Below, piece after piece: positions 21,678 to 30,723 of a stretch of DNA of 64,000 nt. A program made the position numbers and the translations under genes. Numbering within the stretch: position 1 is the first letter of the stretch; every line of letters begins with the position of its first letter. This DNA comes from Mycobacterium sp. URHB0044. GTDB lineage: Bacteria; Actinomycetota; Actinomycetes; Mycobacteriales; Mycobacteriaceae. The notes below the pieces were generated by a model that had not been told where the DNA came from, did not search any database, and was given only the letters and a program-made list of their open reading frames with translations. The DNA is taken from assembly GCF_000620625.1 (NCBI RefSeq), contig NZ_JIAW01000009.1, forward strand, positions 62,001 to 126,000, in the 5' to 3' direction.

Positions 21678-23189
21678 TCAGCACTTGGCGCCCGGCGGCG
21701 GAACGGTGACGTCGATCAGGTACTTCGCGGCGATGTCGTCGACGCAGCGATTGCCCTGGAACACCACGGTGTGCTGGGTGCCCTCGAAGGTCAGCACCGA
21801 CCCGCCGAGTTGCTTGGCCAGGTCGACGCCCGCCTGATACGGCGTGGCCGGGTCGTGGGTCGTCGACACCACCAGGATCGGAGGTAGGCCGCTCACCTTG
21901 ATCTCGTGTGGCGTCGAGGACGGCGGTACCGGCCAGAACGCGCACGTGCTCAGCGGCGCGTGTCCGGTGAACTCGCCGTAGCTCATGAAGGGCGCGGCCT
22001 GCCTGGCCCGACGGTCCTCGTCGATCGTCTTGTCGCGGTCGGTGATGGGCGGCTCGTCGACGCAGTTCACCGCGACGCGCACGTCGGTGGAGTTGTTGTA
22101 GTGACCTTCGCCGTCACGACCCATGTAGAGGTCGGCGAGCGCGAGCATGGTGTCGCCGTCGCCGCGGCGCAGTTCGGTCAGGCCCTGTGTGAGGTGACGC
22201 CACAGGTTCGGCGAGTACAGCGGCAGGATGGTCCCGACCAGCGCGTCGCCGTAACTCAGACCGCGTGGGTCCTTGGTACTGGCCGGCTTCTCCACCAGCG
22301 GATCGACGAGACTGTGGTAGACGTCGACGGCCTTGCTCGGGTCGGTGCCCAGCGGACACGTCGGCTTGGTCGCACAGTCGGCCGCGTAGTCGTCGAACGC
22401 CTTCTGGAACGCCGCGGCCTGCCGGATGTTGGACTCGATCGGGTCGGCGTTGGGGTCCACCGCACCGTCGAGGATCATCGACCGCACGTTGTGCGGGTAG
22501 CTCTCCGCGTAGAGCGATCCGATCCTGGTGCCATACGAGTATCCGAGGTAGTTCAGCTGCTTGTCACCGAGCGAAGCCCGCATCGCATCGAGATCCTTTA
22601 CCACGCTTGCGGTTCCGACGTTGGCGAGGAACTCCTTGCCCATCTTGTCCACGCAGCGCTGGACGAATTCCTTCGTCTCGGACTCGATGTGCGCGACGCC
22701 CTCCGGCGAATAGTCGACCTGGGGGTCGGCGCGCAACCGGTCGTTGTCGGCATCCGAGTTGCACCACACCGCCGGGGTCGACTTGCCGACGCCGCGCGGG
22801 TCGAAGCCGACCAGGTCGAAGCGGTCCCGCACCGACTCCGGCATGGTTCCGACGATCGAGGCGGCCGCGTCCACTCCGGACTCGCCGGGACCACCCGGGT
22901 TGACGATGAGCGAGCCGATCTTGTTCCCGGTGGCCTTGAACCGGATCATCGCGATCTGCGCGACGTCGCCGTCGGGCTTGGCGTAATCGACGGGAACCGA
23001 GAGCATTCCGCATTCGCCGCCCGCGGGGATCTTCACGTCATCGGACGAGGCCGACTCGCACGCCGACCATTGCACGGGCGTGCCGGGCTTCGGCGCACCG
23101 ACGATGGCCTTCCCGTCGACCACCTTGCTGCAACCCGCCACCAGCAACATCACCATGGCGGCCGCAAGCAGCCCGCTCCGAAGCTTCAT
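21678..23189 (-). CDS. Lipoprotein alpha/beta-hydrolase, CaeA/Hip1 family, copy 2
   Basis: A 503-residue surface lipoprotein hydrolase. The N-terminus has a hydrophobic segment and the lipobox LVAGC at about residue 22. The nucleophile is S218 in GYSYGTRIG and the histidine lies in GTQHTVVF near the end. It resembles M. tuberculosis Hip1/CaeA (Rv2224c), a cell-envelope serine protease that cleaves GroEL2 in that species. It sits directly upstream of a paralogue in the same order as Rv2224c-Rv2223c. Start chosen at MKLRSG, which gives the complete signal sequence. Confidence 0.92.
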   Translation of the reverse strand: MKLRSGLLAAAMVMLLVAGCSKVVDGKAIVGAPKPGTPVQWSACESASSDDVKIPAGGECGMLSVPVDYAKPDGDVAQIAMIRFKATGNKIGSLIVNPGGPGESGVDAAASIVGTMPESVRDRFDLVGFDPRGVGKSTPAVWCNSDADNDRLRADPQVDYSPEGVAHIESETKEFVQRCVDKMGKEFLANVGTASVVKDLDAMRASLGDKQLNYLGYSYGTRIGSLYAESYPHNVRSMILDGAVDPNADPIESNIRQAAAFQKAFDDYAADCATKPTCPLGTDPSKAVDVYHSLVDPLVEKPASTKDPRGLSYGDALVGTILPLYSPNLWRHLTQGLTELRRGDGDTMLALADLYMGRDGEGHYNNSTDVRVAVNCVDEPPITDRDKTIDEDRRARQAAPFMSYGEFTGHAPLSTCAFWPVPPSSTPHEIKVSGLPPILVVSTTHDPATPYQAGVDLAKQLGGSVLTFEGTQHTVVFQGNRCVDDIAAKYLIDVTVPPPGAKC

Positions 23190-23235
23190 GGCTGCCCATG
23201 CTGCCATGCGGGCGCATCGGCGCTGCTAAGGGCAC

Positions 23236-24627
23236 TTAGCGCGTCGCGTCGAGCAACTCCCCGAGTGCCACGACGAAGTCGTCGGCCATGTCCCAGAGAT
23301 CCGGCAGAAGTTCGGGGCAAGAGATCAGCCCGACGTCGAGTGTCCCGTTCAATGACATCACCGTGATGTTGAGTCCCGAGCCGTGGAAGATCGGGCCGAG
23401 CGGGTACATCGCCTTGACCTGCGCACCCAGGAAGTACAACGGAATCTGCGGCCCCGGCACGTTGGAGACCACCAGGTTGTGCACGGGCTTCGCGCTCGTC
23501 AGCCGGCTCGCGGCGTACACCCGCATCGCGACCCCGAACACCGCGGGCGCCGCGAACTGCGACCAGTCCTGCAGCAGTGTCGCCCCGATCGCCGCACTGT
23601 GTTGCTTGGCAACTGAATTCGCGGCGGCGATGGACTTCAGCCGTTCGGCGGGATCCTCGATGTGGGTTTCGAGCCGGGAGAACATGCCCGACACCTGGTT
23701 TCGGCCGGGGCGATCGGACTTGTCGTGCACCGACACCGGGACCATCGCCACCAGCGAGCCGTCCGGCAGTTCGCCTCGGTCGAGCAGGAACCGCCGCAAC
23801 ACCCCGGACACCAGCGCCATCACGACGTCGTTGAGCTTCACGCCGAAGTGATTCTTGACGGTCTTGACGTCGTCGAGGTCGAGTTGGGCGAACGCGACGT
23901 TGCGGTGCCCGGTGATCGTGGCGTTGAACGCGGTCTTCGGCGCGGCGAAGGGTGCCGCCATGCTGAGGCCGGAGCGGGCACGCTTCACCGTGTCCAGCAC
24001 CGTCGAAAGCGTCGACGGCACCACGTTGACGAGCTTCAGTGGCCGGGTGACGAACCTGACCGCACCACCGATCGCGATCTCCAGATCAGTTGCATCACCA
24101 GCTCCCTCGACCGGATCCGGCGGTGGCGCATCGGCTTCCGTGGTGCACAGCTGAGACATCAGGTTGGCGCCGGTGACACCGTCGACGCCGGCATGGTGCA
24201 CCTTCGTCATGACCGCGAGCCTGCCGCCGCCGTGCGCGTCGGTGCCCGCGATGTTCTCGATGATCCACATTTCCCACAGCGGCCTGCTGCGGTCGAGCGA
24301 CAACGACGCGATGTGCCCGCAGATTTCGCCGAGCTCGGTCCGCCCACCCGGAGAGGGCAGGCCGATGCGATGCAGATGCCGGTCGACGTCGAAGTCCTTG
24401 TCCTCCACCCACACCGGGTGATCGAGATTGAGCCGGTTGTCCACCAGCTTCTCGCGAAACTCCGGCATCGCCTTGATCCGCAGGCCCAAGGCGTCACGCA
24501 AGCGGTCGAACGTGTAGCCGCCGGGGATGGTCGAGGTGTCGATCTCCAGGACCGAGCACACGTGCAGTGGCTGTATGGCGGTCTCGAGGTAGAGGAAGCT
24601 GGCGTCGAGTCCGCTGAGCCGTTGCAT
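23236..24627 (-). CDS. WS/DGAT wax ester synthase/diacylglycerol acyltransferase
   Basis: A 463-residue acyltransferase that esterifies acyl-CoA with diacylglycerol or fatty alcohols to make storage lipid. The catalytic HHxxxDG motif is H144-H145 through D149 (HHAGVDG). The N-terminal MQRLSGLDASFLYLE and the later PGPQIPLYFLGA segment are typical of the mycobacterial family. The start at MQRLSG drops about 50 low-complexity residues from the longest frame. It is divergent from panB. Confidence 0.92.
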   Translation of the reverse strand: MQRLSGLDASFLYLETAIQPLHVCSVLEIDTSTIPGGYTFDRLRDALGLRIKAMPEFREKLVDNRLNLDHPVWVEDKDFDVDRHLHRIGLPSPGGRTELGEICGHIASLSLDRSRPLWEMWIIENIAGTDAHGGGRLAVMTKVHHAGVDGVTGANLMSQLCTTEADAPPPDPVEGAGDATDLEIAIGGAVRFVTRPLKLVNVVPSTLSTVLDTVKRARSGLSMAAPFAAPKTAFNATITGHRNVAFAQLDLDDVKTVKNHFGVKLNDVVMALVSGVLRRFLLDRGELPDGSLVAMVPVSVHDKSDRPGRNQVSGMFSRLETHIEDPAERLKSIAAANSVAKQHSAAIGATLLQDWSQFAAPAVFGVAMRVYAASRLTSAKPVHNLVVSNVPGPQIPLYFLGAQVKAMYPLGPIFHGSGLNITVMSLNGTLDVGLISCPELLPDLWDMADDFVVALGELLDATR

Positions 24628-24669
24628 GGGCCGATGGTAGGCGGGACGTGACTCGACATGTGAGGAAAT

Positions 24670-24710
24670 CCACTTCCCCCACGGTTCCAACTGCCATGGG
24701 GAAGTGGCAG
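24670..24710. promoter_or_regulatory. Overlapping inverted repeats in the WS/DGAT-panB intergenic region
   Basis: CCACTTCCCC (24670-24679) and GGGGAAGTGG (24698-24707) form a perfect 10-bp inverted repeat with an 18-base gap. A second pair, CTGCCA (24691-24696) and TGGCAG (24705-24710), shares its right arm, so the two hairpins would exclude each other. The site lies 43 bp from the WS/DGAT start and 76 bp from panB. It could be an operator for both genes or an RNA switch in the panB leader. Confidence 0.5.
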
Positions 24711-24785
24711 AATTCGTGATGTCTGACGAACCCGGGGACCCGACATGGGCCACGAGGATCGACCCGACCCAGATTGGGGACAATG

Positions 24786-25631
24786 ATGTCTGAGCAAACG
24801 GTTTACGGTGCTGCCACCGATTCGCAGCCGAAGCCTCGCACCAAAATCCGCACCCACCACCTGCAGAAGTGGAAGGCCGAGGGCCACAAGTGGTCCATGC
24901 TGACGGCCTACGACTACTCCACCGCCCGCGTCTTCGACGACGCGGAGATCCCCGTGCTGTTGGTCGGCGATTCCGCGGCCAACGTCGTCTACGGCTACGA
25001 CACCACGGTGCCGGTGACCATCGACGAGCTGATTCCCCTGGTCCGCGGTGTGGTCCGCGGTGCGCCCCACGCGCTCGTGGTCGCCGACCTGCCGTTCGGC
25101 AGCTATGAAGCGGGCCCGCAGCAGGCGCTGGCCACGGCGACGCGGTTCCTCAAGGAGACGGGCGCGGCGGCAGTCAAGCTGGAGGGCGGCGAACGGGTCA
25201 GCGAGCAGATCGCAATACTGACGCAGGCGGGGATTCCCGTCGTGGCCCACATCGGCTTCACTCCGCAAAGTGTCAACGGTCTCGGCGGCTTCCGCGTGCA
25301 GGGCCGTGGCGATGCCGCCGAGCAGACCGTCCACGACGCCATCGCCGTTGCCGAGGCAGGCGCCATCGCCGTGGTCCTCGAAATGGTGCCCGCCGAACTC
25401 GCCACCCAGATCACCGGCAAGCTGACCATCCCGACGGTCGGCATCGGCGCGGGTCCCAACTGCGACGCCCAGGTGCTGGTGTGGCAGGACATGGCCGGGA
25501 TGACGTCGGGCCGGACGGCGAAGTTCGTCAAGCGATTCGGCGACGTCGGTGCCGAATTGCGCCGTGCCGCAGTCCAATACGCCGAAGAGGTCGCCACCGG
25601 CGCCTTCCCGGCGGAGGAACACTCCTTCTAA
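24786..25631 (+). CDS. panB: PanB, 3-methyl-2-oxobutanoate hydroxymethyltransferase
   Basis: A 281-residue TIM-barrel enzyme that makes ketopantoate for pantothenate and CoA. Motifs include [31 protein letters not shown] (metal binding) and [18 protein letters not shown] start at the second of two adjacent ATG codons, since GGGGA is 5 bases away, and relatives begin MSEQT. A 24-codon upstream reading frame (24719-24793) overlaps the start. The stop TAA overlaps the stop of the convergent crotonase gene. Confidence 0.95.
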   Translation: MSEQTVYGAATDSQPKPRTKIRTHHLQKWKAEGHKWSMLTAYDYSTARVFDDAEIPVLLVGDSAANVVYGYDTTVPVTIDELIPLVRGVVRGAPHALVVADLPFGSYEAGPQQALATATRFLKETGAAAVKLEGGERVSEQIAILTQAGIPVVAHIGFTPQSVNGLGGFRVQGRGDAAEQTVHDAIAVAEAGAIAVVLEMVPAELATQITGKLTIPTVGIGAGPNCDAQVLVWQDMAGMTSGRTAKFVKRFGDVGAELRRAAVQYAEEVATGAFPAEEHSF

Positions 25632-26407
25632 CTGAACTCCGGTTTGCGCTTGCCGAGGAAGGCCGCGATGCCTTCGGCGCCGTCAGCGGAGCGCGCGCAC
25701 TCGGCGATCAGGCGGCCCTCGAGTTCCATCTGCTCCTCGATGCCCGAGCGATAGGTGGCCAGCAGCAGCTTCTTGACGGCCGAGTTCGACGGGCGGGCGG
25801 TGCTTGCCATCGCCTGGGCAAGCGCTTCGGTCCTGGCCGCCAGTTCTGCGCCGGGCACCACTTCGGTCACCAGACCCCAGTCGAGCGCCTCGGCCGCAGA
25901 CAGGGTCCGGTTGGTCAGCATCAGTTCCTGGGTACGTCGGATGCCGATGAGCCGCGGCAGGTAGTACGAGGAGCTTCCGTCGGGGCTGAGCCCGGCCTTC
26001 GTGTAGGCCATGGTGAACTTCGCCGAGTCGGCGCACAGCACCAGATCACCGGTGACGGCCACGCTGAAGCCTGCGCCCGCTGCGGTGCCGTTGACCGCGG
26101 TGATCAGGACCGCGTCCATGCGGGCGAACGTCGACAACGCCCGATGCAGGTCATCGGCCATGCCCTTGACGAACGTCCCGGCGTCGGGCGCGGCGGCCAT
26201 GGCCCTGAGGTCGCCACCCGCGGAGAAGAAGCGGCCAGCGCCGGTGAGCGTGACCACCTTGGTGGCTGCGGTGTCGCACAGCGCCGCTGCGATCGAGAGT
26301 TCGCGCGTCATGGCGTCGTTCATGCCGTTGGCGGCGTCGGGCCGGTTGAGCACGATGCTCGTGATGGATCCGGACTGGTCGAACGTCAGCGTTTCGAAAT
26401 CGGGCAT
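25628..26407 (-). CDS. Enoyl-CoA hydratase/isomerase-family (crotonase) protein
   Basis: A 259-residue crotonase-fold protein. The oxyanion-hole segment [13 protein letters not shown] and the [19 protein letters not shown] segment fit the family. The second catalytic acid region reads [27 protein letters not shown]; an aspartate in place of the usual glutamate makes an isomerase or another activity possible. It lies downstream of a TetR gene on the same strand, with 25 bp between. The pathway is not evident. Confidence 0.85.
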   Translation of the reverse strand: MPDFETLTFDQSGSITSIVLNRPDAANGMNDAMTRELSIAAALCDTAATKVVTLTGAGRFFSAGGDLRAMAAAPDAGTFVKGMADDLHRALSTFARMDAVLITAVNGTAAGAGFSVAVTGDLVLCADSAKFTMAYTKAGLSPDGSSSYYLPRLIGIRRTQELMLTNRTLSAAEALDWGLVTEVVPGAELAARTEALAQAMASTARPSNSAVKKLLLATYRSGIEEQMELEGRLIAECARSADGAEGIAAFLGKRKPEFS

Positions 26408-26432
26408 GGCGCAGACGGTATCGCAACCGCGA

Positions 26433-27116
26433 TTACGTCATCGCACCGATGTGTAAGGCCAACCGGTTTGCGGTCGTGGTTCGCAGCGCGCGGAAGTCGC
26501 CGTCGAACCCGAGCAGTCGCAGCGCGCCGTCGGCGATGATCCACGGCTGGTCGGCCGGTGTCGCACCGTCGTCGGAGCGGCGATTGATCACCGACTCGAC
26601 GAGGCGGAACGGAAGTTCGTCGGCGTCGGGCGGCCCGTCGCACTCGGCGATGACGGTCGCGGACAGCCTGCGGTAGCGGTCGCGCAGCTCGGCGCGGTTC
26701 TTGCGGAACTCAGCGAAGCGGTCCACGCGCAGCTCGGGCAGCAGATAGAGCGCACCGAGATTCCAGGTGCTCTCGCACAGCTGCGTCACGTCGGCGGCGA
26801 CCAGTGCGTGCAGGCGCGGGACTGCGGGCCCCTGCTCCGCGATGAGTTCGGCGGCCAGTCGCAGCGGCTCGTCGACGGTGCCCGCCAGCAGCGCGTCGAG
26901 GATGTCGTCCTTGGTGGCGAAGTGGTGATACAGCGAGGCCTGACGGACGCCGACCGCGTCGGCGATCCGCCTGGTGGACGTATTGGCGTAGCCCTGCGTG
27001 GTGAACAACTCTGCGGCGGCGTCGAGAATCTCCTCACGGGCGTTCTTGCCGGGCCGCCGAGACTGCTCCAGCCTCGGGCGGCCCCGTCCTTCACTGCCCC
27101 GGCCTTCGCTTTGCAT
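26433..27116 (-). CDS. TetR-family regulator, AmtR-like
   Basis: A 227-residue repressor. The N-terminal helix-turn-helix covers about residues 25-70 (AREEILDAAAELFTTQGY, then RRIADAVGVRQASLYHHF). A ligand-binding domain without obvious motifs follows. It is divergent from the UAAP-carboxyltransferase genes and shares a 157-bp intergenic region that holds a palindrome. A TetR regulator at this chromosomal place in M. smegmatis has, as I recall, been described as AmtR controlling urea-use genes; that identity is by position and memory. Start at the ATG of MQSEG, with a GTG two codons earlier as alternative. Confidence 0.8.
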   Translation of the reverse strand: MQSEGRGSEGRGRPRLEQSRRPGKNAREEILDAAAELFTTQGYANTSTRRIADAVGVRQASLYHHFATKDDILDALLAGTVDEPLRLAAELIAEQGPAVPRLHALVAADVTQLCESTWNLGALYLLPELRVDRFAEFRKNRAELRDRYRRLSATVIAECDGPPDADELPFRLVESVINRRSDDGATPADQPWIIADGALRLLGFDGDFRALRTTTANRLALHIGAMT

Positions 27117-27163
27117 GGGCACATTGTGTCACCGGCCCGTGTCGCCGGTCGTTCGCCGTGCCA

Positions 27164-27188
27164 TATTTCCTGTCATTTGATAGAAATA
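27164..27188. promoter_or_regulatory. Candidate operator between the TetR gene and the UAAP operon
   Basis: TATTTC (27164-27169) and GAAATA (27183-27188) form a 6-bp inverted repeat with 13 bases between. The right half, GATAGAAAT, matches the actinobacterial AmtR half-site ATAGAAA; the left half, TTTCCTGTC, is imperfect. It is central in the divergent region, as expected for a repressor that controls both directions. Confidence 0.45.
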
Positions 27189-27273
27189 AGTCTCAACGCG
27201 TCCGTAACAGGCGTGACACCCATCGGGAACGCCCGACCACAAAACTTTCAAGTGACAGTTAAGGAGGCCGATG

Positions 27274-28017
27274 ATGCCGAGCACCAACTCGACCGATGGT
27301 GCCCGTTCACATGCCCGCGGGCAGGCGGCGACCGCCACCTTGCGGGTGCCGGAGGCGCCCGCGGGCGTCGACGTGACGTGGGCCGAGGCGATCCCGCCCG
27401 GCTCGTACGCCACGAAGGTGCTGGGCCGGGGAACGCGCGTGCGGCTGGCCGACCCGCAGGGCGGCGCGTGCGCGCATCTGCTGATGTTCCGGGCCGACGC
27501 GTCATGGGAGCGGCTCAACGTCGCCGACACCATGAAGGTGCCGTGGCAGGCCTACCTCGGCGCGGGGCATCCCCTGCTGTCCGATCAGGGCAGGGTCCTG
27601 GCCACCATCGTCGCCGATACCTCTGGTCACCACGACACGTTGTGCGGCATGACCGAAGCCGGCCACGCCCAGATGCTCCTCGGCGTGCACAAACACGGGA
27701 TGGACGTGCGTGACGTCGCACCGTCGGTGTCGTTCTTCAAGGGTGTCCGGGTCGGCGACGACGGCGGCCTGGCCTTCACCGGGTCCGCGGGTGCGGCAAC
27801 GACGGTCGACCTGCTCGTCCAATTGCCGGTGACGATCGTCCTGGTCAACGCCGCGCACCCGCTCGATCCGTCGCCTGCGGTCACCGATCTGGACGTCGTG
27901 GCATGGCGGGCGGACGACCAACTGACGATGCCCGTCACCGACGAACCCGAATACCTGCGTGCCCTGTTCAACACCGAAAGCACTTGGGCCGCAGCACAGA
28001 ACAGTGAGGCACTATGA
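27274..28017 (+). CDS. UAAP1, urea carboxylase-associated protein 1 (carboxyguanidine deiminase-type subunit)
   Basis: A 247-residue DUF1989-type protein. It has the WAEAIPPGSYATKVLGRG start and the metal-site-like segment DTSGHHDTLCG. The pair UAAP1-UAAP2 is known from urea carboxylase loci; work on guanidine use assigned such pairs as the two subunits of carboxyguanidine deiminase. The AAGGAGG at 27261-27267 is best placed for the second ATG (27274). It is the first gene of a three-gene overlapping operon. Whether this copy handles carboxyguanidine, carboxyurea or something else is not shown by sequence. Confidence 0.85.
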   Translation: MPSTNSTDGARSHARGQAATATLRVPEAPAGVDVTWAEAIPPGSYATKVLGRGTRVRLADPQGGACAHLLMFRADASWERLNVADTMKVPWQAYLGAGHPLLSDQGRVLATIVADTSGHHDTLCGMTEAGHAQMLLGVHKHGMDVRDVAPSVSFFKGVRVGDDGGLAFTGSAGAATTVDLLVQLPVTIVLVNAAHPLDPSPAVTDLDVVAWRADDQLTMPVTDEPEYLRALFNTESTWAAAQNSEAL

Positions 28018-28643
28018 CCACCGACACCGCTGCGACGGCCACCGTGTTCACCGACGAGATCGTCGCCGCCTGCGCACCATGGTCGGCCGTGGTACGGGCA
28101 GGCCAACAGCTGCAGATCATCGACCTGCACGGCAACCAGGCCGTCGACACGCTGTTCTACGCGGCCGACGACCACACCGTCCGGTACAGCGCACAGACCA
28201 CGATCGCGAAGCAGGGCAACGTCTTCCTGACCACCGGGTCGGTGCTGCGGGCAGCCAACGGCACGGCGCTGATGACGATCGTCGCCGACGAGGTGGGCAA
28301 CCACGACACCATCGCGGGAGCGTGCTCGAAGGAGTCCAACACGCTGCGCTACGGCCATCACACCGTGCACCAGCACGCGTGCGCCGAGAACTTCCTGGCC
28401 GAGGCGGCCAAGTGGGGCATGAGCAAACGCGACATCGTCTCCAACGTCAACTTCTTCATGAACGTGCCCGTGGAGGCCGACGGCACGCTCGGCATCGTGG
28501 ACGGCCTTTCCGCACCGGGCAAGTCACTGACGCTTCGGGCCGACGTCGACACCTTGGTCTTGGTGTCGAACTGCCCGCAGATCAACAACCCCTGCAACGG
28601 GTTCGACCCGACGCCGGTCCGGATGGTGATCACCGGCTCATGA
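28014..28643 (+). CDS. UAAP2, urea carboxylase-associated protein 2 (carboxyguanidine deiminase-type subunit)
   Basis: A 209-residue paralogue of UAAP1 with the same core. The conserved segments are DLHGNQAVDTLFYAADD, VGNHDTIAGACSKESNTLRYG and the ending CPQINNPCNGFDPTPVR, rich in candidate metal-binding Cys/His residues. The ATG overlaps the UAAP1 stop (ATGA) and the stop overlaps the next start (ATGA), so stoichiometric translation is likely. It probably forms a heteromer with UAAP1. Confidence 0.87.
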   Translation: MTTDTAATATVFTDEIVAACAPWSAVVRAGQQLQIIDLHGNQAVDTLFYAADDHTVRYSAQTTIAKQGNVFLTTGSVLRAANGTALMTIVADEVGNHDTIAGACSKESNTLRYGHHTVHQHACAENFLAEAAKWGMSKRDIVSNVNFFMNVPVEADGTLGIVDGLSAPGKSLTLRADVDTLVLVSNCPQINNPCNGFDPTPVRMVITGS

Positions 28644-30646
28644 GCCAGACCATCCAGGTGATGCGGCCGGGCATGATGACCACGGTGCAGGACTGGCCGG
28701 GCCGAATCGGCTACTGGCACATCGGCGTTCCACCGTCCGGCCCGATGGACGACCTGTCGTTCCGGATCGGAAACCGAGTGCTCGGAAACAGCGAGGGCGC
28801 CGCCGGGCTGGAATGCACCAGGGGCGGGCCGGCATTGCGGTTCCCCGACGGCGGCCGGGTGTGCGTCACCGGTGCTCCCGTCGCGGTCACCGTCGACGGC
28901 GTCGCGGTCCCGCAGTGGCAGTCGGTAGTCGTCCCCGCCGGCGGGGTGCTCGACGTCGGCTTGCTGACGGGTCCGGGCATGCGTTGCTACGTCCTGGTGG
29001 CAGGCAGCATCGTCGAGCCCGAATACCTGGGCAGCACGGCCACTTTCACGATGGGCACGTTCGGCGGCCACGACGGACGCGCACTCCGCGACGGTGACGC
29101 GCTGATGATCGGCGAAGATCCCGGCCCGCACGAGGGTAGGCCCGACCGGGCCGCTCGCGCCGCCATCGAGGAGCAGCCCAGCATTGGGCACCGCTGGGAG
29201 ATCGCGGTGACGGAGGGCCCGCACGGAGCGCCGGAGTTCTTCACTCGCGCCGACATCGACACCGTCATCGGCACCGACTACACCGTGCACTTCAACTCCG
29301 ACCGCACCGGCGTTCGACTCGACGGTCCCAAGCCACGGTGGGCACGCAGCGACGGCGGCGAGGCCGGACTGCATCCCTCCAACATTCACGACACCGCTTA
29401 TTGCGTTGGCGCACTGGACTTCACGGGCGACACCCCAATCTTGCTCGGACCCGACGGCCCAAGCCTCGGCGGCTTCGTCTGCCCGGTCACGGTGGTCGGG
29501 GGCGACCGGTGGAAGCTCGGCCAGATGGCGCCCGGCGATGCCGTGCGGTTCGTGCCGGTCCGCGCCGACCGGGCACCGTCGCTGCGCACCATCGACGCCG
29601 ACCGGCGGGCGTCGTTCCCGCTGGTGATCTCCAGCTCCAGCGACGACGACGACGGCGTGCTGACCCGCTACCGGACAGTCGACGGCACCGAAGTGACGCT
29701 GCGCCGGGCGGGCGACGGTGGGGTGCTCGTCGAGTACGGCGCCATGGTGCTCGACCTCGCGATGCGCGCGCGTGTACACGTGCTGTACGAACATCTGCTG
29801 GCGCGCAACGTCCCCGGAGTGACGGAGCTGACTCCCGGCGTCCGGTCGTTGCAGGTGCAGTTCGATCCGGCGGCGCTGCCGATGGCCGAGGTGATCGAGC
29901 TGCTCGCCGGAATCGACGGCGACCTTCCCCCGTCGGATCGGCTCGTCGTGCCCAGCCGCACGGTGCGGTTACCGCTGTCCTGGGATGACCCGGCGACGCA
30001 CGAGGCGATCCAGCGCTACATGCACGGGGTCCGGTCCGACGCACCGTGGTGCCCGTGGAACATCGAGTTCATCCGGCGGATCAACGGTCTCGACGACGTC
30101 CAGGCCGTCCACGACATCGTCTACGACGCGCAGTATCTGGTGCTCGGACTGGGTGACGTCTACCTCGGCGCACCGGTGGCCACTCCCCTCGACCCGCGTC
30201 ACCGCCTCGTCACCACCAAGTACAACCCGGCCAGGACCTGGACGCCGGAGAACGCCGTCGGCATCGGCGGGGCCTACCTCTGCATCTACGGCATGGAGGG
30301 GCCGGGCGGCTACCAGTTCGTCGGCCGCACCACTCAGGTCTGGAACCACTGCCACCCCCGCGACGCACGCTCGTTCGAGCCGGGAACGCCATGGCTGCTG
30401 CGGTACTTCGACCGGATCAGCTTCTACCCGGTCAGCGCCGAGGAACTTCTCGATCTGCGGTCGGACATGGCCGCAGGCCGCGGCGACGTCGACATCGCAG
30501 GCGGGGAATTCTCGTTGGCCGCCTACACCGACTTCCTGGCCGCGGACGCCGACGGCATCGCGGCGTTCCGGCAACAGCAGAGCGTGGCGTTCGCCGAGGA
30601 ACGCTCGGCGTGGGATCGCGCGGGCGAGGTGCAGCGGGCGAGCTGA
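28640..30646 (+). CDS. Urea/guanidine carboxylase-like carboxyltransferase (KipA-KipI module only)
   Basis: A 668-residue protein that matches the central carboxyltransferase part of urea carboxylase. An AHS2/KipA-like domain covers about residues 5-310 (TTVQDWPGRIGYWHIGVPPSGPMDD) and an AHS1/KipI-like domain about 330-620 (GVRSLQVQFD, then NPARTWTPENAVGIGGAYLCIYG). The N-terminal biotin carboxylase and C-terminal biotinyl domain of full-length (about 1200-residue) enzymes are absent, and no biotin motif is seen. The start is fixed by an ATGA overlap with UAAP2. No allophanate hydrolase gene follows. Either partners are elsewhere or the reaction differs. Confidence 0.85.
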   Translation: MSQTIQVMRPGMMTTVQDWPGRIGYWHIGVPPSGPMDDLSFRIGNRVLGNSEGAAGLECTRGGPALRFPDGGRVCVTGAPVAVTVDGVAVPQWQSVVVPAGGVLDVGLLTGPGMRCYVLVAGSIVEPEYLGSTATFTMGTFGGHDGRALRDGDALMIGEDPGPHEGRPDRAARAAIEEQPSIGHRWEIAVTEGPHGAPEFFTRADIDTVIGTDYTVHFNSDRTGVRLDGPKPRWARSDGGEAGLHPSNIHDTAYCVGALDFTGDTPILLGPDGPSLGGFVCPVTVVGGDRWKLGQMAPGDAVRFVPVRADRAPSLRTIDADRRASFPLVISSSSDDDDGVLTRYRTVDGTEVTLRRAGDGGVLVEYGAMVLDLAMRARVHVLYEHLLARNVPGVTELTPGVRSLQVQFDPAALPMAEVIELLAGIDGDLPPSDRLVVPSRTVRLPLSWDDPATHEAIQRYMHGVRSDAPWCPWNIEFIRRINGLDDVQAVHDIVYDAQYLVLGLGDVYLGAPVATPLDPRHRLVTTKYNPARTWTPENAVGIGGAYLCIYGMEGPGGYQFVGRTTQVWNHCHPRDARSFEPGTPWLLRYFDRISFYPVSAEELLDLRSDMAAGRGDVDIAGGEFSLAAYTDFLAADADGIAAFRQQQSVAFAEERSAWDRAGEVQRAS

Positions 30647-30723
30647 TCAGCTGGTCCGTTCACCTTGGTGTGGCACCCTGTTCACGAATTCGTTCAGTGC
30701 CCAGAACCGACCCGAAGGTGAGA

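Noticed and set aside
27190-27270. Guanidine riboswitch (ykkC class I, II or III) before the UAAP operon
   Set aside because: CGGGAACGCCCG can form one small hairpin, but there is no second ACGR hairpin and no class I core, so the evidence is insufficient.
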